DNA from: Clostridia bacterium
Lineage (GTDB): Bacteria; Bacillota; Clostridia; Oscillospirales; Acutalibacteraceae
Assembly: GCA_017516965.1 (NCBI GenBank)
Contig: JAFXAP010000008.1
Coordinates: 1 to 64,000, forward strand
Reading direction: 5' to 3'
Length of the DNA stretch: 64,000 nucleotides
In this document: in pieces, positions 41,211 through 50,609 of the stretch
How the letters are laid out: every line of letters begins with the position of its first letter
How positions within the stretch are numbered: position 1 is the stretch's first letter
The notes under the pieces: generated by a model
The model's database searches: none
Told to the model about the DNA's origin: nothing
Seen by the model: only the letters and a program-made list of their open reading frames with translations
Translations under genes and position numbers: made by a program

Positions 41211-43499
41211 ATGGAACAAATTACCGCGCTTGATTACAAAATTCAGGAAATGGCCAGCCGTATTAAAGAGCTTCGTGAACTCGAAGGGCTTACCACGGCT
41301 CAGATGGCAGTTAAAACCGACGTCAGCGAAACAGAATATATCGAATGCGAATCGGGCAAGAGTGATCTTAACTTTGCATTTATCTATCGTTGCGCATTGG
41401 CGCTTAACGTAAATGTTACCGATATTATCGAGGGTTACAGCCCTAAACTTGCGTCATACACCGTAACCAGAGCAGGCAGTGGTCAAAAGGTATCACAGGC
41501 TCACGGTATGACCTATTATAACCTTGCATATGCATTCCGTGACAGAATTGCCGAGCCGCTTTTTGTTCACAGCGTTTATGATGAAAGCGCACAGCAAAAA
41601 GATATAGAGCTTACCACCCACGCAGGTCAGGAATGTGACCTTGTTATTGAGGGTAACCTTATGGTTCAGGTTGGGGAGCACCGCGAGGTATTAGGACCCG
41701 GAGACAGCATATACTTTGACAGTGACACACCTCACGGTATGATTGCCGTAAACGGGAAGGACTGTAAGTTCTACGCTATCGTTCTTAACCCAACAGGTGA
41801 AGAAATTCCCGAACTTACTACTGCTAAAAAGATTGAAGATCGCCGTATTTCAGAACGTGATAAAAAAGACCGCATCTATCGCAATTATATTGATACGGTT
41901 AAAAATGAAAACGGCACTCCTACATCTATTACATTTAAAAACACCGAAAAGTTCAACTTTGCGTTTGACTTGGTTGACGCGCTTGCCGAGCGTGAACCCG
42001 AAAAACTTGCTATGATGCACGTTTCACGCGACAAGACCGAACGCCGCTTTACCTTTAAAGATATGAAAAAAGCCTCCAACCAGGTTGCAAACTATTTCAA
42101 ATCTATGGGTATTAAAAAAGGCGACCGCGTAATGTTGGTGCTTAAACGTCATTACCAGTTCTGGTTCTGTATGTTGGCTCTTAACAAACTTGGCGCAATT
42201 GCAATTCCTGCAACAAATCAGTTATTGGTTCACGATTTTGAGTATCGTTTTAATGCGGCAGGCGTTAGCGCTGTTGTTTGCACCGCTGACGGTGACACCG
42301 CCGAGCAGGTAGACATTGCAGCCGAAAAGTGCGGAACACTTAAGCACAAGCTTATTGTTAACGGCACCCGTGACGGCTGGCGCAGTTTTGACGAAGAGTA
42401 CACCCTCTTTAGCACCAAGTTTGAGCGTACCGAGGATTCGCCTTGCGGTGATGATTTAATGCTTATGTTCTTTACTTCGGGTACTACAGGTTATCCAAAG
42501 ATTGCCGCTCATAATCATAAGTATCCTTTGGGCCACTTCCACACAGCAAAATACTGGCACAACGTTGACCCTGACGGACTTCACTTTACCATATCTGACA
42601 CAGGTTGGGCAAAGGCAATGTGGGGCAAACTTTACGGTCAGTGGTTATGCGAAGCCGCAACATTTGTTTATGACTTTGACCGTTTTGATGCGGCAGATAT
42701 CTTGCCGATGTTTGCAAAGTACAAAATAACAACATTCTGCGCGCCGCCTACAATGCTTCGAATGATGATAAAGCAAGATATTTCAAAATACGATTTTTCT
42801 TCTGTTCAGCATATGACAACCGCAGGCGAAGCGCTTAACCCCGAAGTTTACCGCCAGTTTGAAAAAGCTACCGGACTTCAGATAATCGAAGGCTTTGGTC
42901 AGACCGAAAGCACCATGATTATAGGTAATATGGTTGGCGCTTCTCATAAGATTGGTTCTATGGGTAAACCTGCGCCAATTTACGACGTACATATTGTTGA
43001 CCCTGACGGTCGTGATGTTCCCGACGGTGAAACAGGTGAAATTGTTGTAAATGTTGCAAATGGCGCGCCTTGCGGACTCTTTACAGGCTACTACAACGAC
43101 AAAGAAAGGACCGACGAGGTTTGGTACGACGGTTACTATCACACAGGCGATACCGCTTGGCGTGATGAAGATGGATTTTACTGGTATGTTGGTCGTGTTG
43201 ATGACGTTATTAAGTCGTCAGGCTACCGCATCGGACCGTTTGAGATTGAAAACGTTATTATGGAACTTCCCTACGTTCTTGAATGTGGTGTTTCCGCCGC
43301 TCCCGATGAGGTTCGCGGTCAGGTTGTAAAGGCAAGTATTGTACTTGTTGACGGCACTGAAGGCACCGAAGAACTTAAAAAAGAAATTCAGGATTACGTT
43401 AAAAAGCATACCGCACCATATAAGTATCCTCGTATTGTTGTGTTCCGTGACAGTTTACCAAAAACTGTTAGCGGTAAAATACAAAGAAATAAACTTTAA
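41211..43499 (+). CDS. Acyl-CoA synthetase fused to XRE-HTH and cupin domains (under the Val T-box)
   Basis: A 762-residue paralogue of the 38581-40848 product with the same order: XRE-HTH (IKELRELEGLTTAQMAVKTD), cupin (HAGQECDLVIEGNLMVQVGE .. DTPHGMIAV) and acyl-CoA synthetase (TSGTTGYPKIAAH; GFGQTESTM; TVSGKIQRNKL). The valine-reading T-box and the immediately downstream VOR and ilvE genes point to isobutyrate as a likely substrate (inference). The cupin retains a histidine-containing PHG segment, but the first metal motif is incomplete, so ligand rather than metal sensing may be its role. Confidence 0.85.
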   Translation: MEQITALDYKIQEMASRIKELRELEGLTTAQMAVKTDVSETEYIECESGKSDLNFAFIYRCALALNVNVTDIIEGYSPKLASYTVTRAGSGQKVSQAHGMTYYNLAYAFRDRIAEPLFVHSVYDESAQQKDIELTTHAGQECDLVIEGNLMVQVGEHREVLGPGDSIYFDSDTPHGMIAVNGKDCKFYAIVLNPTGEEIPELTTAKKIEDRRISERDKKDRIYRNYIDTVKNENGTPTSITFKNTEKFNFAFDLVDALAEREPEKLAMMHVSRDKTERRFTFKDMKKASNQVANYFKSMGIKKGDRVMLVLKRHYQFWFCMLALNKLGAIAIPATNQLLVHDFEYRFNAAGVSAVVCTADGDTAEQVDIAAEKCGTLKHKLIVNGTRDGWRSFDEEYTLFSTKFERTEDSPCGDDLMLMFFTSGTTGYPKIAAHNHKYPLGHFHTAKYWHNVDPDGLHFTISDTGWAKAMWGKLYGQWLCEAATFVYDFDRFDAADILPMFAKYKITTFCAPPTMLRMMIKQDISKYDFSSVQHMTTAGEALNPEVYRQFEKATGLQIIEGFGQTESTMIIGNMVGASHKIGSMGKPAPIYDVHIVDPDGRDVPDGETGEIVVNVANGAPCGLFTGYYNDKERTDEVWYDGYYHTGDTAWRDEDGFYWYVGRVDDVIKSSGYRIGPFEIENVIMELPYVLECGVSAAPDEVRGQVVKASIVLVDGTEGTEELKKEIQDYVKKHTAPYKYPRIVVFRDSLPKTVSGKIQRNKL

Positions 43500-43515
43500 A
43501 ACTCAGTGATATATA

Positions 43516-44181
43516 ATGAATAACTTTAAACGACTTACACTGCTTTGTGGGCATTACGGCAGCGGAAAAACAAATGTTGCCGTAAATCTTGCATTTTATT
43601 TAAAAAAGCAGTATAATAACTTGGTTGTGGCTGACCTTGATATAGTAAACCCATATTTTCGTACCAAGGACAGCATCAAAGACTTTAATGAACGTGGTAT
43701 AGAGCTTATTTGCTCGGAATATGCCAACACAAATGTTGATATTCCTGCGCTTCCTGCCGATATGTACCGTCTTACAACCGATAAAAATCTTACCGCTATT
43801 ATAGATGTTGGCGGTGATGACCGCGGCGCTTATGCGTTAGGTCGTCTGGTTCCCGAAATCAAGAGTGAAAATAATTTTGATATGCTTATGGTTATAAACG
43901 GGTACCGCCCCCTCACCCCCGATGCTCAGTCTACTATTCAAGTTATGCGTGAGATTGAAACGGCTTGCGGTCTTAAGTTCACAGGTCTTGTAAACAACTC
44001 AAACATCGGCGCAGAAACTACTGCGCAAAACGTTATAAATTCTATTGGCTATGCAGGTGAAGTATCACAAGCGTCAGGATTACCAATTGTTATGACCACC
44101 GTAAAGGCAGACCTTTATGATGAGCTTAAAGATAAAATTGATAATCTCTTACCTATGACACTTCAAACAAAACCAGTTTAA
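43516..44181 (+). CDS. ParA/CooC-like nucleotide-binding protein
   Basis: A 221-residue P-loop protein of the MinD/ParA/CbiA superfamily: deviant Walker A LCGHYGSGKTNVAVNLA, VADLDIVNPYFRTKD (switch) and IIDVGGDDRGAYALGRL. It lies 16 bp after the synthetase and 26 bp before the VOR ferredoxin subunit. Relatives such as CooC mature metalloenzymes, so insertion or repair of Fe-S or other cofactors of the oxidoreductase is a possible role, not demonstrated. Confidence 0.75.
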   Translation: MNNFKRLTLLCGHYGSGKTNVAVNLAFYLKKQYNNLVVADLDIVNPYFRTKDSIKDFNERGIELICSEYANTNVDIPALPADMYRLTTDKNLTAIIDVGGDDRGAYALGRLVPEIKSENNFDMLMVINGYRPLTPDAQSTIQVMREIETACGLKFTGLVNNSNIGAETTAQNVINSIGYAGEVSQASGLPIVMTTVKADLYDELKDKIDNLLPMTLQTKPV

Positions 44182-44207
44182 TTACTTAATTAAAGGAGTT
44201 AATGAAT

Positions 44208-44414
44208 ATGGCAAAACTAACCTTTAAAACCGACAAGTGCAAAGGCTGCGGACTGTGTGTTGACGCGTGCCCTAAAGGTCTTATTAAACTTGCCAGTGAC
44301 AAAATCAATCAAAAGGGCTATCACCCTGCAGAAATTACCGACGAATCAGCTTGCGTTGGTTGCGCTGCTTGTGCTATGATGTGCCCCGACTGCATTATCA
44401 AGGTAGAAAGGTAA
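44208..44414 (+). CDS. vorD: 2-oxoacid:ferredoxin oxidoreductase delta subunit (2[4Fe-4S] ferredoxin)
   Basis: A 68-residue ferredoxin-like protein with two CxxCxxCxxxCP clusters (CKGCGLCVDACPKG; CVGCAACAMMCPDC). It passes electrons between the catalytic subunits and external ferredoxin. AAAGGAG lies upstream; ATG 44208 is preferred over an in-frame ATG two codons earlier by spacing. It is the first of four VOR subunit genes. Confidence 0.9.
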   Translation: MAKLTFKTDKCKGCGLCVDACPKGLIKLASDKINQKGYHPAEITDESACVGCAACAMMCPDCIIKVER

Positions 44415-44423
44415 GTGAACAAA

Positions 44424-45485
44424 ATGGCAGATAAAATTTTGATGAAAGGTAACGAAGCTATTGCCGAAGCCGCTATAAAGGCAGGCTGTATGCACTACTT
44501 TGGTTACCCTATCACACCTCAGACTGAGGTTGCAGCATATATGGCAAAAAGAATGCCAAAAATCGGCGGATGCTTTTTGCAGGCTGAAAGTGAAGTTGCC
44601 GCTATCAATATGGTTTACGGTGTAGCTTCTACCGGTAAGCGCGTTATGACATCATCTTCATCCCCTGGTATATCACTTAAGAGCGAGGGTCTTTCTTACC
44701 TTGCAGGTTCTGACCTTCCTGCTCTTATCGTAAACGTACAGCGTGGCGGTCCCGGTCTTGGTGGTATTCAGCCAAGTCAGGCTGACTATTTCCAGGCTAC
44801 AAAGGGTGGCGGTCACGGTGACTTTAAGATGATAGTTCTCGCCCCCTCTTCTGTTCAGGAGATGGCTGACCTTACAGTAAAGGGCTTTGACCTTGCTGAT
44901 AAATACCGTATGCCCACTATGCTTTTGGCTGACGGTACAATGGGTCAGATGATGGAACCCGTTTCTCTTGATTACGAGATAACATCTACCGTAGATAAAC
45001 CCTGGGCTACTACAGGTACCAAAATGGAACGCGAACATAACATTGTTACTTCTCTCTTCCTTAAACCCGACGAACTTGAGGATCTTGTTATTGAACGTTA
45101 TGAACGTTATAAGGTTGTTGAAGAAAACGAAGTAATGTATGAAGAATATATGATGGACGACGCCGAAATTTGTATTGCCGCTTTCGGTATTGCAGCCCGT
45201 GTTGCTAAAAACGCAATTAACGAAGCAAGAAAGCAGGGCATTAAGGTTGGTCTTATTCGTCCAATTACATTATGGCCTTTCCCTGTAGCTCCTTTCAAAA
45301 AAGCGGCTAATCAGGTTAAAGAAATTATTTCAGTAGAACTTTCTATGGGTCAGATGATTGAAGACGTACGCTTGGCAAGTGAATGCAAAGTGCCTGTTAC
45401 ACTTTGCAACCGCACAGGTGGTATGATTCCTTCACCCGAGCAGGTTCTTGAAGCAATAAACAAAGCAAACGGAGGTGCAAAATAA
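44424..45485 (+). CDS. vorB: 2-oxoacid:ferredoxin oxidoreductase alpha subunit, VorB type
   Basis: A 353-residue alpha subunit: KGNEAIAEAAIKAGCMHYFGYPITPQTE, SSSPGISLKSEGLSYLAG and VNVQRGGPGLGG. The sequence matches 3-methyl-2-oxobutanoate (2-ketoisovalerate) ferredoxin oxidoreductase VorB more than pyruvate or indolepyruvate enzymes. The enzyme is reversible; with low-potential ferredoxin it carboxylates branched acyl-CoAs. ATG 44424 is preferred over the GTG at 44415, which directly abuts the GAAAGG site. It overlaps the beta subunit gene start by one base. Confidence 0.88.
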   Translation: MADKILMKGNEAIAEAAIKAGCMHYFGYPITPQTEVAAYMAKRMPKIGGCFLQAESEVAAINMVYGVASTGKRVMTSSSSPGISLKSEGLSYLAGSDLPALIVNVQRGGPGLGGIQPSQADYFQATKGGGHGDFKMIVLAPSSVQEMADLTVKGFDLADKYRMPTMLLADGTMGQMMEPVSLDYEITSTVDKPWATTGTKMEREHNIVTSLFLKPDELEDLVIERYERYKVVEENEVMYEEYMMDDAEICIAAFGIAARVAKNAINEARKQGIKVGLIRPITLWPFPVAPFKKAANQVKEIISVELSMGQMIEDVRLASECKVPVTLCNRTGGMIPSPEQVLEAINKANGGAK

Positions 45486-46243
45486 TGGCAGTAGTATTTG
45501 ATAAACCACATGCTCTTACAGACGTTCCTATGCATTATTGCCCAGGTTGCACCCACGGTATTGTTCACCGTCTTGTTGCCGAGGTAATTGATGAACTCGG
45601 TATTGAGGGTAAGACTATCGGTATTGCTCCTGTTGGTTGTTCTGTATTTGCTTATAACTACTTTGGTTGCGATATGATCGAGGCGGCTCACGGTCGCGCT
45701 CCCGCAGTTGCAACAGGCGTTAAGCGTTCAGACCCTGAAAATCACGTTGTGTTTACATATCAGGGCGACGGTGACCTGGCATCTATTGGTATGGCAGAAA
45801 CCGTTCACGCAGCAGCAAGAAATGAAAACATTACAATTATATTTATAAACAACGCAATCTACGGCATGACAGGCGGTCAGATGGCGCCCACATCACTTCC
45901 GGGTCAGGTTACTCAGACTTCGCCTTATGGTCGTGACACCGATCATTGTGGCTTCCCCATCAAAGTATGCGAAATGCTTTCAGAACTTGAAGGTCCTGAA
46001 TATTTAGAGCGTGTAACAGTTAGCAACGTTAAAAATATACGCAATGCTAAAAAGGCTATCAAAAAGGCTTTCCAAAACCAGATTGACGGCAAGGGCTTTT
46101 CTCTTGTAGAGGTTGTTTCAACCTGTCCTACCAACTGGGGTATGACACCACAAAATGCACTCAAGTGGCTTGAAGAAAATATGCTTCCATACTATCCACT
46201 TGGTTGTTATAAAGACCGCAGCGCAAAGGAGGAAACAAAATAA
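45485..46243 (+). CDS. vorA: 2-oxoacid:ferredoxin oxidoreductase beta subunit (TPP-binding)
   Basis: A 252-residue subunit with the thiamine-diphosphate motif GDGDLASIGMAETVHAAARN..NNAIYGMTGGQ and an N-terminal MHYCPGCTHGIVH cysteine motif. Together with the alpha subunit it forms the active site for decarboxylation or carboxylation of 2-oxo acids. Start and stop overlap the neighbouring genes by one base each (translational coupling). Confidence 0.9.
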   Translation: MAVVFDKPHALTDVPMHYCPGCTHGIVHRLVAEVIDELGIEGKTIGIAPVGCSVFAYNYFGCDMIEAAHGRAPAVATGVKRSDPENHVVFTYQGDGDLASIGMAETVHAAARNENITIIFINNAIYGMTGGQMAPTSLPGQVTQTSPYGRDTDHCGFPIKVCEMLSELEGPEYLERVTVSNVKNIRNAKKAIKKAFQNQIDGKGFSLVEVVSTCPTNWGMTPQNALKWLEENMLPYYPLGCYKDRSAKEETK

Positions 46244-46773
46244 TGACTAATCAAATTTTGCTTTCCGGCTTTGGCGGACAGGGTATTTTGTTTACAGGTA
46301 AGTTTTTAGCATACAAAGGTCTCTTGGCTGACAAAAATGTTAGTTGGCTTCCTTCTTACGGACCTGAAATGCGCGGCGGTACCGCAAGCTGCAGCGTAAT
46401 CATCAGCGACGAAGAGGTTGGTTCACCTATCATTTCACAGCCCGATGTGCTTATCGCTATGAACCTGCCTTCATTTGAAAAGTTTGAGCCAACTGTAAAA
46501 CCGGGTGGTATTATTATTGCTGACTCAAGTCTTATAGAAGCCAAATCTGCGCGTACCGACATTGACGTTTACTACATTCCTGCAACTAAACTTGCAAGTG
46601 AAATGGGCAAACAGTCACTTGCCAATATGATAATCTTGGGCAAACTGCTTAAGGTTATGGGTGACTTTGATGAAGAAAACATCAAAGCGGTGCTTTCAAA
46701 GGTTATTCCACCTAAAAAGGCAGATATGCTTGACATTAACTTAAAAGCTATGAAAATAGGTGCTGAAAACTAA
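46243..46773 (+). CDS. vorC: 2-oxoacid:ferredoxin oxidoreductase gamma subunit
   Basis: A 176-residue gamma subunit: ILLSGFGGQGILFTGKFLAY and SYGPEMRGGTASCSVIISDEE, both diagnostic of the POR/VOR/KOR gamma domain that binds CoA. It completes the four-subunit complex encoded by 44208-46773. Confidence 0.92.
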   Translation: MTNQILLSGFGGQGILFTGKFLAYKGLLADKNVSWLPSYGPEMRGGTASCSVIISDEEVGSPIISQPDVLIAMNLPSFEKFEPTVKPGGIIIADSSLIEAKSARTDIDVYYIPATKLASEMGKQSLANMIILGKLLKVMGDFDEENIKAVLSKVIPPKKADMLDINLKAMKIGAEN

Positions 46774-46802
46774 TCACCCATTAGTTTAAGGAGGAAATTC
46801 AT

Positions 46803-47864
46803 ATGGATATTAAATTTGTTAAGGCTGACACCTTAAAAGAAAAACCCGACAGTTCCACCTTAGGTTTTGGTAAAATCTTTACCGACTATATGTTTATGAT
46901 GGACTATTCACGCGAAGAGGGTTGGCACGATGCTCGCATTGTTCCTTTTGCCCCCATCGCTTTGCATCCGGCTTCAACCGTGCTTCATTACGGTTCTGAA
47001 ATTTTTGAAGGTCTTAAAGCATACCGCCGCAAAGACGGCACCGTTCAACTTTTCAGACCTATGGAAAACATTCGCCGTATGAACACATCGGCAGAAAGAC
47101 TTTGTCTGCCTACCATTCCTGAGGATTTAGCATTCCAGGTTCTTACCGAGTTTGTTAAGGTTGAGCAAGACTGGACGCCTGCCGCCGACGGCACTTCACT
47201 TTACCTCCGTCCATTTATGTTTGGTAATGATGAAACCTTGGGCGTGCATGCTGTTCACAACGCAACCTACGTTATAATCGCTTCACCTGTTGGCAGCTAT
47301 TATAAAGAGGGCATCAACCCTGTTAAGATTATGATTGAAGATGAAGACGTTCGCGCTGTACGCGGTGGTACAGGTTATGCTAAATGCGGTGGTAACTACG
47401 CTGCAAGTAACCGCGCCGGTGAACGCGCTGAGCAAAAGGGTTACTCACAGGTTTTATGGCTTGACGGTGTTGAGCGCAAATATATTGAAGAAGTTGGCGC
47501 TATGAACGTTATGTTCAAAATCGGCGACGAAATTGTAACACCAATGCTCTCCGGCTCAATTCTTCCCGGTATTACACGTAAATCTTGCCTTGAGGTTTTA
47601 CGTCAAAAGGGTTACAAGGTTAGCGAGAGACTCTTAAGCATTGACGAACTATCCGAAGCTATGCAAAACGGTACCCTCAAAGAAGCTTGGGGTTGCGGTA
47701 CAGCAGCAGTTATCTCTCCAATTGGTGAGCTTTGCTACAAAGACACCAAGTACGCTGTAAATAATGGCGAAATCGGCGAAGTGACTCAAATGCTTTACGA
47801 CACCCTTACAGGTATTCAGTGGGGAAAAATCGAAGATACTTATAATTGGACTTATAAATTATAA
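46803..47864 (+). CDS. ilvE: Branched-chain amino acid aminotransferase
   Basis: A 353-residue fold-type IV aminotransferase of the long (type II BCAT) form: VLHYGSEIFEGLKAYR, LYLRPFMFGND, the PLP lysine region GYAKCGGNYAASNRA, and VEEVGAMNVMF-like IEEVGAMNV with SGSILPGITRKS. It interconverts valine, isoleucine and leucine with their 2-oxo acids. Its position directly after VOR under the T-boxes supports a biosynthetic role. AAGGAGGAAATTCAT precedes the ATG. Confidence 0.93.
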   Translation: MDIKFVKADTLKEKPDSSTLGFGKIFTDYMFMMDYSREEGWHDARIVPFAPIALHPASTVLHYGSEIFEGLKAYRRKDGTVQLFRPMENIRRMNTSAERLCLPTIPEDLAFQVLTEFVKVEQDWTPAADGTSLYLRPFMFGNDETLGVHAVHNATYVIIASPVGSYYKEGINPVKIMIEDEDVRAVRGGTGYAKCGGNYAASNRAGERAEQKGYSQVLWLDGVERKYIEEVGAMNVMFKIGDEIVTPMLSGSILPGITRKSCLEVLRQKGYKVSERLLSIDELSEAMQNGTLKEAWGCGTAAVISPIGELCYKDTKYAVNNGEIGEVTQMLYDTLTGIQWGKIEDTYNWTYKL

Positions 47865-47871
47865 AAATTTA

Positions 47872-47902
47872 AGCAGTCGACAAAAGTCGGCTGCTTTTTA
47901 TT
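47872..47902. terminator. Terminator after ilvE
   Basis: AGCAGTCGAC (47872-47881) and GTCGGCTGCT (47886-47895) form a stem with one mismatch, followed by TTTTATTTT. It ends the synthetase-VOR-ilvE operon and lies at the 3' end of the opposing LysR gene. Confidence 0.75.
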
Positions 47903-48787
47903 TTAACTTTGCATATACTTATAGTTTTTATAACAAAAATCAAAAATTTCTTTTTTTGCCGCGCCAAAGGACTTATCCTTGTGATACACAAGATAGGAAT
48001 TTCGGGTAAACTCATAATCCAAAACTGTGATTTTGCGTAGTCCACCATTATTAAGTTGTCGCGAAAGCAGGGATTCGGGCATAATAGTAACACCTAAATT
48101 TTGCACAGCGGCAGATATTAGCGCTTGGTTACTTATGGATTCCATAACCGGCTTCACAACTATATTTTCAAGAGCAAAAATATTATCTAAAAAGTCGCGA
48201 GATACACTTTCATCTTCACGAAGCAAGAGATCGTAACGACATAATTCTTTAAGGGTTACTGTATCCGGCATATTGTATTTTTTACCGCAAACAGCTATAA
48301 ACGTGTTGCAATCAACAAGACGGGACTTAATGTTCTGATCTGAAGGCTTTCCCTGAATAAAGGCAAAATCAAGCGCGCCGCTTAAAATTTTATTCTCTAT
48401 TATAGATGTTTGATTAATAGAAACCTGAAAATCTACATCCGGAAATCTTTCTTTAAGATTTCTTAAAAGCCAGGGCAGTTTTTGCTTACCTATAGTAAGA
48501 GATGAACCAATTTTTAAAAGCGGTTTTTTAGAAGAGTTGAGCGCCTGTTCTTCAAACTCATCAAAAGCTGATAAAACCTCCTGTGCTTTTATAAGCAAAC
48601 CTTTTCCCTCATCTGTTAAAAGCAATCGTTTATTTATGCGTTCAAATAATTTTACATTATAGTTTTTCTCTATTTCGGCAATAGTATTACTGACGGCAGG
48701 TTGCGCAATAAAAAGTTCTTCTGCCGCTCTTGTCATACTTTGATGTTTGCATACGCATGTAAAAACTTTTAAATGTCGTATTGTCAT
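47903..48787 (-). CDS. LysR-family transcriptional regulator
   Basis: A 294-residue LysR regulator: N-terminal winged helix IRHLKVFTCVCKHQSMTRAA .. AQPAVSNTIAEIE, then a periplasmic-binding-like effector domain (KIGSSLTIGKQKLPWLLRNL). AGAGGAGTTTGAT fixes the ATG at 48785-48787; the longer frame is less likely. It is convergent with ilvE and divergent from the phosphate cotransporter. The effector is unknown; either neighbour could be its target. Confidence 0.88.
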   Translation of the reverse strand: MTIRHLKVFTCVCKHQSMTRAAEELFIAQPAVSNTIAEIEKNYNVKLFERINKRLLLTDEGKGLLIKAQEVLSAFDEFEEQALNSSKKPLLKIGSSLTIGKQKLPWLLRNLKERFPDVDFQVSINQTSIIENKILSGALDFAFIQGKPSDQNIKSRLVDCNTFIAVCGKKYNMPDTVTLKELCRYDLLLREDESVSRDFLDNIFALENIVVKPVMESISNQALISAAVQNLGVTIMPESLLSRQLNNGGLRKITVLDYEFTRNSYLVYHKDKSFGAAKKEIFDFCYKNYKYMQS

Positions 48788-48819
48788 ATCAAACTCCTCT
48801 GCAATATTCATAACCAAAT

Positions 48820-48836
48820 TTATATGAATTTTATAA
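48820..48836. promoter_or_regulatory. Possible LysR-type binding site
   Basis: TTATA-TGAATTT-TATAA is a dyad of the T-N11-A type in the intergenic region between the LysR gene and the divergent Na/Pi transporter gene. A plus-strand TATAAT lies at 48871-48876. In such an AT-rich stretch a chance match is possible. Confidence 0.35.
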
Positions 48837-48907
48837 TATTATACTATTTTACTTATTAAAAGTCAATCGTTATAATTAACCTTGTAAAAATAAAAAGGAG
48901 GAAAATT

Positions 48908-50605
48908 ATGTTATCTTCAGGAGAAATTATGCCGTTAATAGAGAGCCTTATCTGGCTGTTGGCAGGTGTCGGCGTGTTCATAGTAGGTATGAATTTTATG
49001 GGCGACGCTTTAGAAAAGAGCGCAGGCTCGGGTATGAAACGTCTACTTGAAAAAATTAGCAACAACCGTTTTTCCGGTGTTGGTATAGGAGCCGGTGTAA
49101 CGGCGATTATTCAAAGTTCGTCAGCAACATCGGTAATGGTTATCGGTCTTGTAAATGCAGGTGTTATGACACTTATGCAAGCAACACCGATTATTATGGG
49201 TGCCAATATAGGTACCACCATCACAGGTGTACTTGTAGCCCTTAAAAACGATTATTTTAATATGGCGATGTATCTACTTGCCTTCGCAGGCGTGATGATG
49301 GGCTTTTTCAAAAAGGAAAAGATAAAAATTGCGGGTAGTCTTTGTTGTGGTTTGGGACTTATTTTTGTTGGTCTTGAAGTTATGAGCAGTGAACAAGCTT
49401 TTGGAAATGAGCTTGTCGAAGTAATGTTTACCGATATTTTCCAAAGAATAGATTTCCCACTACTTTTAATCTTGGTAGGTGCTATATTTACCGCCCTTAT
49501 TCAAAGTTCTTCCGCTGCTACCGGCGTTGTAATTACGATGGTTGGTGCGGGTATACTTCCGCTTGATATGGCGTTATTTATCGTGCTTGGTTCCAATATA
49601 GGTACCTGTGTAACCGCATTACTAGCCTCTGTTGGCGCCAATGCAAATTCAAAGCGTGTAGCGCTTATTCACTTTACATTTAATACAATCGGAACTGTTA
49701 TTTTTACAACGATAATCTGGATATTTAAAGAACCTGTGGTAAATCTTTTGGTTTCACTCTTCCCGGGGGATGACCAGATGTCACTTCAGATGAGAGTTTC
49801 TGCTTTCCACGTCATTTTTAACACCACTACCACCTGTATACTACTCCCGTTTGTAAAGCATTTGGTTAAATATTCTTGCCTGATTATCAAAGACAAAAAT
49901 GAAACAGATGACAATCTTTCACTTAAATATGTTGACGACCGTCTGTTAACTACACCGCCCGTTGCGCTTATGCAGGTAAAAAGAGAGATTGAATATATGC
50001 TTAGTCTTGTAGAAAAAAACACAAAACTTTCTTTTACCGCTATCGACAGTAACTCTACCGAGCATAGTGAAACAATCCGAAAAAATGAAGAAATTATAGA
50101 CTTTACTAACCGTGCCCTAACCCAATTCTTGATTAAACTGTCAGCTAATGTGGAAGAAAGCGATGAAAAAACAATAGGCGCATATTTCCACGTTTTGAAC
50201 GACCTTGAGCGTATTGGCGATAACGCAGAAAACTTCCACGAGATTGGTGTGGAAATGCTTAATAAGAATATTGTATTTTCTGATAAAGCACGTGGCGACA
50301 TTACCGAAATGCGTGAAAATGTATTAAAAATGTTCGCCCTCTCCAAGGACGCCTTTGAAAAACTCAACAAAGATGAATTGTCCGAGTTAACCACCTTAGA
50401 AGAAGGCGTAGATAGTATGAAAAAACAGCTTATTGCAAATCACTTTATGCGTCTTGCAGAGGGTAATTGCAGCGCCGATGTAAGCCCGTATTATTCATCT
50501 ATTATATCAGGTTTAGAGCGTGTTGCCGACCATCTTGTAAATATAGGCTTTAGCATTGTTAATCCTACAGGTTCTCAAAAAATTGACGCACCTCTTTCTA
50601 TCTAA
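48908..50605 (+). CDS. Na/Pi cotransporter family protein with PhoU-like C-terminal domain
   Basis: A 565-residue membrane protein. Residues ~10-320 carry two inverted repeats with the NptA/PNaS signature Q-S-S-S-A (IIQSSSATSVMVIGLVNAG and LIQSSSAATGVVITMVGAG), each followed by GANIGTT/GSNIGTC. The C-terminal ~200 residues form PhoU-like helices (FHVLNDLERIGDNAENFHEI; GLERVADHLVNIG). It likely exchanges phosphate with sodium. AAAAAGGAGGAAAATT precedes the ATG. Confidence 0.88.
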   Translation: MLSSGEIMPLIESLIWLLAGVGVFIVGMNFMGDALEKSAGSGMKRLLEKISNNRFSGVGIGAGVTAIIQSSSATSVMVIGLVNAGVMTLMQATPIIMGANIGTTITGVLVALKNDYFNMAMYLLAFAGVMMGFFKKEKIKIAGSLCCGLGLIFVGLEVMSSEQAFGNELVEVMFTDIFQRIDFPLLLILVGAIFTALIQSSSAATGVVITMVGAGILPLDMALFIVLGSNIGTCVTALLASVGANANSKRVALIHFTFNTIGTVIFTTIIWIFKEPVVNLLVSLFPGDDQMSLQMRVSAFHVIFNTTTTCILLPFVKHLVKYSCLIIKDKNETDDNLSLKYVDDRLLTTPPVALMQVKREIEYMLSLVEKNTKLSFTAIDSNSTEHSETIRKNEEIIDFTNRALTQFLIKLSANVEESDEKTIGAYFHVLNDLERIGDNAENFHEIGVEMLNKNIVFSDKARGDITEMRENVLKMFALSKDAFEKLNKDELSELTTLEEGVDSMKKQLIANHFMRLAEGNCSADVSPYYSSIISGLERVADHLVNIGFSIVNPTGSQKIDAPLSI

Positions 50606-50609
50606 TTAA

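Noticed and set aside
44208..46773. Pyruvate or indolepyruvate ferredoxin oxidoreductase
   Set aside because: The four small subunits, the VorB-like alpha sequence, the linkage to ilvE and the branched-chain T-boxes favour a branched 2-oxoacid enzyme. Pyruvate enzymes of Clostridia are usually single large polypeptides, and indolepyruvate enzymes have two larger subunits.
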